Of a stretch of DNA of 64,000 nt, positions 56,609 to 64,000 are shown one piece after another; positions within the stretch are counted from its first letter, which is position 1; every line of letters starts with the position of its first letter. This DNA is from Thiomonas sp. FB-Cd (lineage in GTDB: Bacteria > Pseudomonadota > Gammaproteobacteria > Burkholderiales > Burkholderiaceae_C). A program made the position numbers and the translations under genes. The notes under the pieces are model-generated. The model was not told the origin of the DNA and did not search any database. It saw nothing but the letters and a program-made list of their open reading frames with translations. Where the stretch lies: the NCBI RefSeq assembly GCF_000733775.1, contig NZ_JPOE01000005.1:620001-684000 (forward strand). Direction: 5' to 3'.

Positions 56609-56878
56609 TCAGACCAACCTGGACTTTTCAACCAGACGCGTCACCACCCAGGATTTGGTCTTGGAAATGGGGCGCGACTCGGCAATCTCCACCAGGTCGC
56701 CCAGGTGAAATTGCCCTTCCTCATCGTGTGCACTGTACTTCTTGGAGCGCACGATGTATTTGCCATACAGTTCGTGCTGGACGCGACGCTCGACCAAAAC
56801 GGTAACCGTCTTGGTGCGTTTGTCGCTGACCACCCGCCCCGTCAGCACACGGGTCAATCCTTCCGCTGTCGACATCAT
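56609..56878 (-). CDS. rpsQ: 30S ribosomal protein S17
   Basis: OB-fold primary rRNA-binding protein of 89 residues. Seen: [37 protein letters not shown]; and [18 protein letters not shown]. Start overlaps the rpmC stop by four bases. Confidence 0.98.
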   Translation of the reverse strand: MMSTAEGLTRVLTGRVVSDKRTKTVTVLVERRVQHELYGKYIVRSKKYSAHDEEGQFHLGDLVEIAESRPISKTKSWVVTRLVEKSRLV

Positions 56879-57075
56879 GACTCCTGCGTGACTGTTTGAC
56901 GAATCAGCGTCCGAACGCGCGCGATGTCACGCCGCACTTTCATCAGCTGGCTGGTGTTTTGCAACTGCTGCGTCGCCTTTTGCATGCGCAAACCCATATG
57001 CGCCTTGAGCAGTGCGTTCAATTCATTTTGCAAACCGGTCTGATCCAGTTTGCGCATTTCTTCCAGATTCATCAT
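56875..57075 (-). CDS. rpmC: 50S ribosomal protein L29
   Basis: Small helical protein of 66 residues near the exit tunnel. Seen: [20 protein letters not shown] and [17 protein letters not shown]. Overlaps rpsQ by four bases; ATG 57075 or 57072. Confidence 0.97.
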   Translation of the reverse strand: MMNLEEMRKLDQTGLQNELNALLKAHMGLRMQKATQQLQNTSQLMKVRRDIARVRTLIRQTVTQES

Positions 57076-57081
57076 CTCACC

Positions 57082-57498
57082 TCAAAGGCCAAAACGGCGA
57101 CCGACGAAGACGGTACGGAATGGCAGCTTGGCAGCTGCAAGCTCAAACGCTTCGCGGGCCAGCTGCTCAGGTACGCCATCGATTTCATACAGGACCTTAC
57201 CGGGCGTGATTTCCGACACGTAATACTCGGGGTTGCCCTTGCCGTTACCCATGCGGACTTCAGCAGGCTTGATCGAAATGGGTTTATCCGGAAACACGCG
57301 AATCCAGATACGCCCACCGCGCTTGACGTGGCGCGAAATGGCACGCCGAGCCGACTCGATTTGGCGCGCCGTCAGACGCCCGCGAGTCGTGGCTTTGAGC
57401 CCATATTCGCCAAAAGCCACAGAGGCTCCACGCGTTGCCACACCCTTGTTGCGGCCCTTTTGCTCCTTGCGGTATTTGCGACGCGCAGGTTGCATCAT
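57082..57498 (-). CDS. rplP: 50S ribosomal protein L16
   Basis: A-site-proximal protein of 138 residues, the usual length. Seen: [40 protein letters not shown]; and [12 protein letters not shown]. Starts within the rpsC stop codon (four-base overlap). Confidence 0.98.
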   Translation of the reverse strand: MMQPARRKYRKEQKGRNKGVATRGASVAFGEYGLKATTRGRLTARQIESARRAISRHVKRGGRIWIRVFPDKPISIKPAEVRMGNGKGNPEYYVSEITPGKVLYEIDGVPEQLAREAFELAAAKLPFRTVFVGRRFGL

Positions 57499-58349
57499 GA
57501 CGATTCTCCTTGCTTGCTCGGCACGGCAGCCGCTGCCTCGGGCTTGCTGACTTTCCGTACGCGCTTTTCAGTGGGCGCCGCGGGCGCGGCTGCGGTGGCC
57601 GTGTGCGCATCGCCGCGACCGGCATCGGGCCGGCGGTTGCGACGTGCGCCAGACTTGTCATCGCGGCGGGGACGACGCTCAGGCTCGGCGGTCTCGGCAG
57701 CCTTCTGCGCCAGAGCGCCACGACCCAGCGTATCGCCCTTGTAGACCCAGACCTTCACACCAATCACGCCATACGTGGTTTTGGCTTCGGAAAAGCCATA
57801 GTCGATGTCCGCACGCAGCGTCTGCAACGGCACGCGACCCTCCCGGTACCATTCCGTACGGGCAATTTCAATCCCGTTGAGGCGCCCGGACGACATAATC
57901 TTGATGCCCTGCGCGCCAAGGCGCATTGCATTTTGCATCGCACGCTTCATCGCGCGCCGGAACATGATGCGCTTTTCGAGCTGTTGCGTGATTGAGTCCG
58001 CAATCAGCTTGGCATCAATCTCGGGCTTGCGCACTTCCTCGATGTCCACGGCCACGGGCACCCCAAGTCGCTTCGTCAACTCGGACTTGAGCGCTTCGAT
58101 ATCTTCGCCCTTCTTGCCAATGACCACACCAGGCCGCGCGCTAAAAATCGTAATCCGTGCATTTTTCGCCGGACGCTCAATGATGATGCGCGACACTGAG
58201 GCAGCTTTCAGCTTTTTGGCCAGGAACTCGCGCACCGCGATGTCTTCGTTGAGCATCTTGGCAAACTGGGCGCCGCTGGCGTACCAACGCGAGGACCAAT
58301 CGTGCGTGACCGCCAGTCTAAAACCGGTTGGGTTGATTTTCTGTCCCAT
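57495..58349 (-). CDS. rpsC: 30S ribosomal protein S3
   Basis: mRNA-entry and KH-domain protein. Seen: 284 residues; [22 protein letters not shown] motif [15 protein letters not shown]; and [15 protein letters not shown]-terminal tail of about 60 Arg/Ala/Pro-rich residues follows the conserved core, longer than in E. coli. Confidence 0.98.
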   Translation of the reverse strand: MGQKINPTGFRLAVTHDWSSRWYASGAQFAKMLNEDIAVREFLAKKLKAASVSRIIIERPAKNARITIFSARPGVVIGKKGEDIEALKSELTKRLGVPVAVDIEEVRKPEIDAKLIADSITQQLEKRIMFRRAMKRAMQNAMRLGAQGIKIMSSGRLNGIEIARTEWYREGRVPLQTLRADIDYGFSEAKTTYGVIGVKVWVYKGDTLGRGALAQKAAETAEPERRPRRDDKSGARRNRRPDAGRGDAHTATAAAPAAPTEKRVRKVSKPEAAAAVPSKQGESS

Positions 58350-58358
58350 CTCGAGTCC

Positions 58359-58688
58359 TTAGTTTCCAACGGTGATGTAGATGTGGCAGGTGGGCTTGAC
58401 AATGCGATTGCCACGCCCCTTCGCACGCGCCGAGAAGCGCTTGAGCGAAGCACCACGCTCCACCATGATGGACTTGACCTTCAGTTCGTCAATGTCCGCA
58501 CCATCGTTGTGCTCGGCGTTGGCGATGGCCGACTCCAGCACTTTCTTGATGATCTGCGCCGACTTCTTCGGAGTGAACGCCAGGGTGTTGAGGGCGTGGT
58601 CAACTTTCTTGCCGCGAATCAGATCAGCCACCAACCGGCCCTTCTGCTCGGACAGCCGAACACCGCGCAATACTGCTCGTGTTTCCAT
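58359..58688 (-). CDS. rplV: 50S ribosomal protein L22
   Basis: Exit-tunnel protein of 109 residues. Seen: [37 protein letters not shown]; and [17 protein letters not shown]. Confidence 0.98.
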   Translation of the reverse strand: METRAVLRGVRLSEQKGRLVADLIRGKKVDHALNTLAFTPKKSAQIIKKVLESAIANAEHNDGADIDELKVKSIMVERGASLKRFSARAKGRGNRIVKPTCHIYITVGN

Positions 58689-58693
58689 GGTTC

Positions 58694-58972
58694 TTACCTC
58701 TTGGCCGCTTTCTTGTCCGCAGGATGACCCTTGAACGTGCGGGTCAGCGCAAACTCACCGAGTTTGTGGCCGACCATCTGATCCGTGATGTACACGGGCA
58801 CATGTTGCCGGCCGTTGTGCACGGCAATCGTCACACCGATGAACTCGGGCAGCACCGTGGAGCGGCGTGACCAGGTCTTGATCGGCTTCTTGTCTTTGGT
58901 GGCCACAGCGCTTTCGATCTTGCGCATCAGGTGCAGATCGCAAAACGGGCCTTTTTTGAGAGAACGTGTCAT
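58694..58972 (-). CDS. rpsS: 30S ribosomal protein S19
   Basis: Head protein of 92 residues. Seen: [34 protein letters not shown]; and [20 protein letters not shown]. Confidence 0.98.
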   Translation of the reverse strand: MTRSLKKGPFCDLHLMRKIESAVATKDKKPIKTWSRRSTVLPEFIGVTIAVHNGRQHVPVYITDQMVGHKLGEFALTRTFKGHPADKKAAKR

Positions 58973-58987
58973 ATCTGGGCCTCTAGC

Positions 58988-59812
58988 TTACTTTTTACGG
59001 CGCGAGACGATCATGCCCTGCGTGCGCTTGTTCTGACGCGTGCGGTAACCCTTGGTCGGGGTACCCCACGGGCTGACCGGCGTACGACCTTCGCCCGTCC
59101 GTCCTTCGCCACCGCCATGCGGGTGATCAATTGGGTTCATAGCCACACCGCGCACGGTCGGGCGGATGCCCTTCCAGCGCTTGGCACCAGCTTTACCATA
59201 CTGCCGCAAACTGTTTTCTTCGTTGCTGACTTCGCCGATGGTGGCGCGGCACTCGACGTGAATCTTGCGCACTTCGCCCGAGCGCAGGCGAACCTGCGCG
59301 TAGACACCCTCCCGGGCCATCAACACCGCTGAAGACCCCGCGGAGCGGATCATTTGCGCACCCTTGCCCGCCAGCAGCTCGATGCAATGGATTGTCGAAC
59401 CCACCGGGATGCTGCGGATGGGCAGGCAATTTCCCACCTTGATCGGCGCCTCGGACCCACTCACGACCGAGCTGCCGACTTCGATACCGCGCGGAGCGAT
59501 GATGTAGCGACGCTCACCATCCGCATAGCAAAGCAAGGCGATGTGCGCCGTGCGGTTGGGGTCGTATTCGATACGCTCCACCTTCGCCGGAATCCCGTCC
59601 TTGTCGCGCCGGAAATCCACCACGCGGTAGTGCTGCTTGTTACCGCCGCCGCGATGGCGCACCGTGATGTGGCCGTTGTTGTTACGGCCGGCATTTTGCT
59701 TTTGCGGCTCGAGCAGGCTCTTCTCGGGCTCACCCTTGTGCAGATGCTTGTGCACCACCTTCACCACAGCCCGACGACCGGCTGAAGTCGGCTTCACCTT
59801 GACGACTGCCAT
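58988..59812 (-). CDS. rplB: 50S ribosomal protein L2
   Basis: Core large-subunit protein needed for subunit joining and peptidyl transfer. Seen: 274 residues; [20 protein letters not shown]; and the C-terminal [20 protein letters not shown] with the functionally important His. Start MAVVKVKP at 59812. Confidence 0.99.
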   Translation of the reverse strand: MAVVKVKPTSAGRRAVVKVVHKHLHKGEPEKSLLEPQKQNAGRNNNGHITVRHRGGGNKQHYRVVDFRRDKDGIPAKVERIEYDPNRTAHIALLCYADGERRYIIAPRGIEVGSSVVSGSEAPIKVGNCLPIRSIPVGSTIHCIELLAGKGAQMIRSAGSSAVLMAREGVYAQVRLRSGEVRKIHVECRATIGEVSNEENSLRQYGKAGAKRWKGIRPTVRGVAMNPIDHPHGGGEGRTGEGRTPVSPWGTPTKGYRTRQNKRTQGMIVSRRKK

Positions 59813-59813
59813 G

Positions 59814-60128
59814 TTAGACACCCTCCTGGGCGAAATTCAGTTCCTGTCCGGCCGCCAAGCTGACGTAGGCTTTGCGAACATTATTGCGATGACCCACGCC
59901 ACGCGACGTGCGCTTGACCTTGCCCTTCTGGTTCAGCACCTGGACGCAGGTCACCTGCACCTTGAAAAAGGCCTCGACCGCAGCCTTGATCTCGTCCTTG
60001 CTTGCATCCTGGCGCACACGAAACGCAACCTGGTTGCGCTTGTCCGCGAGCATGGTCGCCTTCTCGGAAATGATGGGCGCGAGCAGCACCTGCATCAAAC
60101 GTTGTTCTCGTGTCTGTTGCTGGCTCAT
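59814..60128 (-). CDS. rplW: 50S ribosomal protein L23
   Basis: Exit-tunnel protein that docks trigger factor and SRP, 104 residues. Seen: [20 protein letters not shown] and a [20 protein letters not shown] tail. Overlaps the rplD stop by four bases. Confidence 0.98.
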   Translation of the reverse strand: MSQQQTREQRLMQVLLAPIISEKATMLADKRNQVAFRVRQDASKDEIKAAVEAFFKVQVTCVQVLNQKGKVKRTSRGVGHRNNVRKAYVSLAAGQELNFAQEGV

Positions 60129-60748
60129 GACAGCATCTCCTGCAGCTTAACGAACGCGCCCTTGGCAATCAGGATCTTCTTGTAATAGATCAGCGACAGA
60201 GGGTCCATGTAACGCGGCTCGACCAGCAACACATTCGGCAAGTTGCGCGCCGCAAGCATCAGCTTCTCGTCGATTGAATCAGCGATGTACAGCACCGAAT
60301 CCAGGCCCATGGACCTGAGCTTTGTCGCCAGCAATTTCGTCTTCGGCGCGTCGACCGCGAGCTCGTCCACGACGACAACCCGCCCTTCGCGCGCCAGCTG
60401 CGACAAAATGGAACGCATCCCGGCGCGATACATCTTCTTGTTGATCTTCTGCGTGAAATTCTCATCCGCAGCATTCGGGAAAATCCGACCGCCCCCACGC
60501 CACAGCGGGGAGCTGGTCATGCCCGCACGGGCCCGACCTGTACCCTTCTGGCGCCACGGCTTGCGCGTTGAGTGCTTGACTTCGGCGCGATCCTTTTGCG
60601 CACGCGTGCCAGCACGGGCGTTCGCCTGGTAGGCAATCACGATCTGGTGGATCAGGGCCTCGTTGTACTCGCGCCCGAAAATGGTGTCGGGGGCGTCAAA
60701 GGCGACTCCGGGAGCACCATCGGCTGCGACGTAATGCAATTGGGTCAT
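60125..60748 (-). CDS. rplD: 50S ribosomal protein L4
   Basis: Tunnel protein of 207 residues; in E. coli it also represses the S10 operon. Seen: [20 protein letters not shown], the tunnel loop. The ATG at 60748 overlaps the rplC stop by four bases. The frame is open a further 15 codons upstream without homology. Confidence 0.98.
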   Translation of the reverse strand: MTQLHYVAADGAPGVAFDAPDTIFGREYNEALIHQIVIAYQANARAGTRAQKDRAEVKHSTRKPWRQKGTGRARAGMTSSPLWRGGGRIFPNAADENFTQKINKKMYRAGMRSILSQLAREGRVVVVDELAVDAPKTKLLATKLRSMGLDSVLYIADSIDEKLMLAARNLPNVLLVEPRYMDPLSLIYYKKILIAKGAFVKLQEMLS

Positions 60749-61407
60749 GACTGAACTCCAGCTTTCTTGACCGCGGGACGCAAGGTTACACACCCTGAAT
60801 CCGCGCCAGGGATTGAGCCCTTGACCATGATCAGATCCCGCTCCGCGTCAACCCGGACCACCTCCAGATTCTGGATCGTCACATTGGTCCCGCCCAAACG
60901 GCCAGACATGCGCTTGCCCGGGAACACACGCCCCGGGTCCTGCGCCATACCGATGGAACCCGGCGCACGCGTCGTGACCGAGTTGCCATGGGAGGCCCGG
61001 TTCGAGGAGAAGTGGTGGCGCTTGATGGCACCGGCGTAGCCCTTGCCGATGGTCAGGCCACGCACGTCCACGTACTGGCCGACGGCAAACAGGGAAGCCG
61101 ACAGGGCAGCGCCCGGCTGATAGGCGGCGGCCACATCGGCGGGGACGCGGAATTCGCAAAGCAATTTGGCAGGCTCAATTGCAGCCTTGGCCAAGTGGCC
61201 GGCTTCCGCTTTGGTTAACGAGGAAGGCTTCGTCGCGCCGAAGGCAACCTGGACGGCGCTATAGCCATCCTTGTCGGCCTGGCGGACTTGCGCCACGGCG
61301 TTGCGAGAAACGTCCAGAACGGTCACGGGAATCGACACCCCGTCATCCGTGAAGACTCGCATCATGCCGACCTTGCGCGCAACAAGGCCGAGTGCTTGCG
61401 TACTCAT
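60745..61407 (-). CDS. rplC: 50S ribosomal protein L3
   Basis: Peptidyl-transferase-centre protein of 220 residues. Seen: [40 protein letters not shown]; and [23 protein letters not shown] 61407 has GGAGA six bases upstream; a second ATG at 61419 would add four residues. Confidence 0.98.
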   Translation of the reverse strand: MSTQALGLVARKVGMMRVFTDDGVSIPVTVLDVSRNAVAQVRQADKDGYSAVQVAFGATKPSSLTKAEAGHLAKAAIEPAKLLCEFRVPADVAAAYQPGAALSASLFAVGQYVDVRGLTIGKGYAGAIKRHHFSSNRASHGNSVTTRAPGSIGMAQDPGRVFPGKRMSGRLGGTNVTIQNLEVVRVDAERDLIMVKGSIPGADSGCVTLRPAVKKAGVQS

Positions 61408-61478
61408 TGTTTTCTCCATGCCAGCTGCGATTGGCTGGCGTCATTGGCAGACTGGGCTGCGATTTGACACACACAACA

Positions 61479-61494
61479 CCGGGCACAGGCCCGG
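61479..61494. other. Short hairpin in the rpsJ-rplC spacer
   Basis: Six-bp perfect stem CCGGGC/GCCCGG with a four-base loop in a 177-bp spacer, wide for this operon. No T tract follows. It may be an mRNA structure; role not shown. Confidence 0.4.
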
Positions 61495-61584
61495 ACATTG
61501 CTTGCCCTGAAATGCGCGTGCACATCCAAGGGCAACGTTGAAAAGCACGCCAGTATAGCGAACTGGCTTACGACTGACTAGCCT

Positions 61585-61896
61585 TTACTGCAACTTAATT
61601 TCCACATCCACACCAGCCGGCAGATCCAGCTTCATCAACGCATCCACCGTCTTGTCCGTGGGATCGACGATATCCATCAGCCGCTGATGCGTGCGAATCT
61701 CGAACTGATCGCGGGAACTCTTGTTCACATGTGGCGATCGCAGGACGTCGAAACGCTGCAGGCGGGTTGGAAGCGGAACCGGCCCCTTCACAATGGCACC
61801 GGTGCGCTTGGCGGTATCAACGATCTCAAGCGCGGACTGGTCGATGAGCCGATAGTCGAATGCCTTGAGGCGAATGCGGATTTTTTGACTTTGCAT
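61585..61896 (-). CDS. rpsJ: 30S ribosomal protein S10
   Basis: Head protein of 103 residues, also NusE, the transcription antitermination partner of NusB. Seen: [40 protein letters not shown]; and a [19 protein letters not shown] tail. Confidence 0.98.
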   Translation of the reverse strand: MQSQKIRIRLKAFDYRLIDQSALEIVDTAKRTGAIVKGPVPLPTRLQRFDVLRSPHVNKSSRDQFEIRTHQRLMDIVDPTDKTVDALMKLDLPAGVDVEIKLQ

Positions 61897-61937
61897 TGCT
61901 GTTCCAAAGAGCGGGAAATGTGAGGCGAGCCTCTGCT

Positions 61938-63128
<1,191 letters not shown>

Positions 63129-63167
63129 GATGAATGCCTCTAGAACTCGGTAGAAATTGGATAACTG

Positions 63168-64000
63168 TTACTTGCTGGAACGCGCGCTGACAATGGCCTC
63201 GGCAACGTTACGCGGAGCCTCCGCGTAGTGCTTGAACTCCATCGTGTAGGTCGCACGACCCTGGGACATGGAGCGCAGCGTGGTGGAGTAGCCGAACATC
63301 TCCGACAGCGGCACTTCGGCTCGAATGACCTTGCCGCCGGTGACGATGTCGTCCATCCCCTGGACCATGCCACGCCTGGAGGACAGATCACCCATGACAT
63401 TGCCAGCGTAGTCTTCCGGTGTCTCCACCTCAACTGCCATCATGGGCTCGAGGATGACGGGGCTGGCCTTGCGGCAACCATCCTTGAAGCCGATCGAGGC
63501 CGCCATTTTGAAGGCCTGCTCCGAGGAGTCGACTTCGTGGTAGGAGCCGAAATGCAGCGTGACCTTCACATCGACCACGGGATACCCGGCCAACACGCCG
63601 GAATTGAGCGATTCCTCGACACCCTTCTGGACGGCAGGAATGTATTCGCGCGGCACGACGCCACCCTTGATCGCATCAACGAACTGAAAGCCCTTGCCAG
63701 GCTCGCTGGGCTCGATCTTCAGCACGACGTGACCGTACTGACCCTTACCGCCCGACTGGCGCACAAACTTGCCCTCGGCGTTGTCAACGGTCTTGCGGAT
63801 GGTCTCGCGGTAGGCAACCTGCGGCTTGCCGACGTTGGCCTCCACGCCGAACTCGCGCCGCATGCGGTCGACGATGATCTCCAGGTGCAGTTCCCCCATG
63901 CCGGAAATGATGGTCTGACCGGACTCTTCATCGGTCTTGACCCGGAACGACGGATCCTCCTGGGCAAGCCGCTGCAGGGCGATGCCCATCTTTTCCTGAT
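63168..64000 (-). CDS. fusA: Elongation factor G, C-terminal part (truncated by the window edge)
   Basis: Translocation GTPase. About 277 C-terminal residues are present, covering domains III (end), IV and V. Seen: [56 protein letters not shown]; and [20 protein letters not shown]. The frame is open to the right edge, so the GTPase domain and start lie beyond 64000. Stop is 39 bp before tuf. Confidence 0.97.
   Translation of the reverse strand, partial: QEKMGIALQRLAQEDPSFRVKTDEESGQTIISGMGELHLEIIVDRMRREFGVEANVGKPQVAYRETIRKTVDNAEGKFVRQSGGKGQYGHVVLKIEPSEPGKGFQFVDAIKGGVVPREYIPAVQKGVEESLNSGVLAGYPVVDVKVTLHFGSYHEVDSSEQAFKMAASIGFKDGCRKASPVILEPMMAVEVETPEDYAGNVMGDLSSRRGMVQGMDDIVTGGKVIRAEVPLSEMFGYSTTLRSMSQGRATYTMEFKHYAEAPRNVAEAIVSARSSK

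Overview
The window is high-GC, gene-dense chromosomal DNA from a betaproteobacterium, most likely a Burkholderiales member of the Thiomonas type. The evidence is the order recA-recX-DUF2889-sucC-sucD-terC, the betaproteobacterial style of the S10/spc/alpha ribosomal cluster, and codon use. The genus is an inference. I saw no tRNA, rRNA or CRISPR array.

Layout. 33-6429 (minus): PP2C phosphatase, TerC-family membrane protein, sucD, sucC, DUF2889 protein, recX and recA, with a perfect LexA box upstream of recA. 6906-13717: SGNH hydrolase, threonylcarbamoyl-AMP synthase, purK, purE, a CnoX-like thioredoxin/TPR protein (plus), an internally deleted DJ-1/PfpI gene and purC. 13790-15863: a bicupin protein divergent from a secreted two-domain rhodanese. 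16016-17665: DAHP synthase plus a DUF2970 protein, preceded by what looks like a complete transcription attenuator with a leader peptide rich in Phe, Tyr and Trp. 17773-26689: PPK2, a PsiF-like secreted protein, cytochrome b561, tldD, moaC, pyrF, a type-4 uracil-DNA glycosylase, rimI, a solitary TnpB and tsaB. TnpB sits between tsaB and rimI, which are often neighbours. 27172-32791: PBP4-type DacB, an MscS channel and a two-component system. 32997-47187: topB (frameshifted), TlpA-like thioredoxin, SET-domain methyltransferase, birA, SPOR protein, a VapBC-type toxin-antitoxin pair, a frameshifted M20 peptidase, a molybdopterin oxidoreductase, dsbD and a NodIJ-like ABC exporter. 47337-64000 (all minus): fusA (partial), tuf, the S10, spc and alpha operons through rplQ.

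The most interesting items are: (i) the DAHP-synthase attenuator at 17486-17610; (ii) the TnpB insertion with an adjacent hairpin repeat that has a second copy 13.6 kb away beside the VapBC locus; (iii) a DJ-1/PfpI gene that kept its ribosome-binding site, start and C-terminus but lost its middle; and (iv) three single-base losses at or beside G/C homopolymers, in rpsD, topB and the M20 peptidase gene. Because rpsD is essential and its canonical N-terminus is readable in the shifted frame, the three losses look more like consensus errors than mutations.

Most remaining genes are housekeeping: nucleotide synthesis (purC, purE, purK, pyrF), TCA cycle (sucCD), DNA repair (recA, recX, UDG), tRNA t6A synthesis (tsaB, Sua5/YwlC) and translation.
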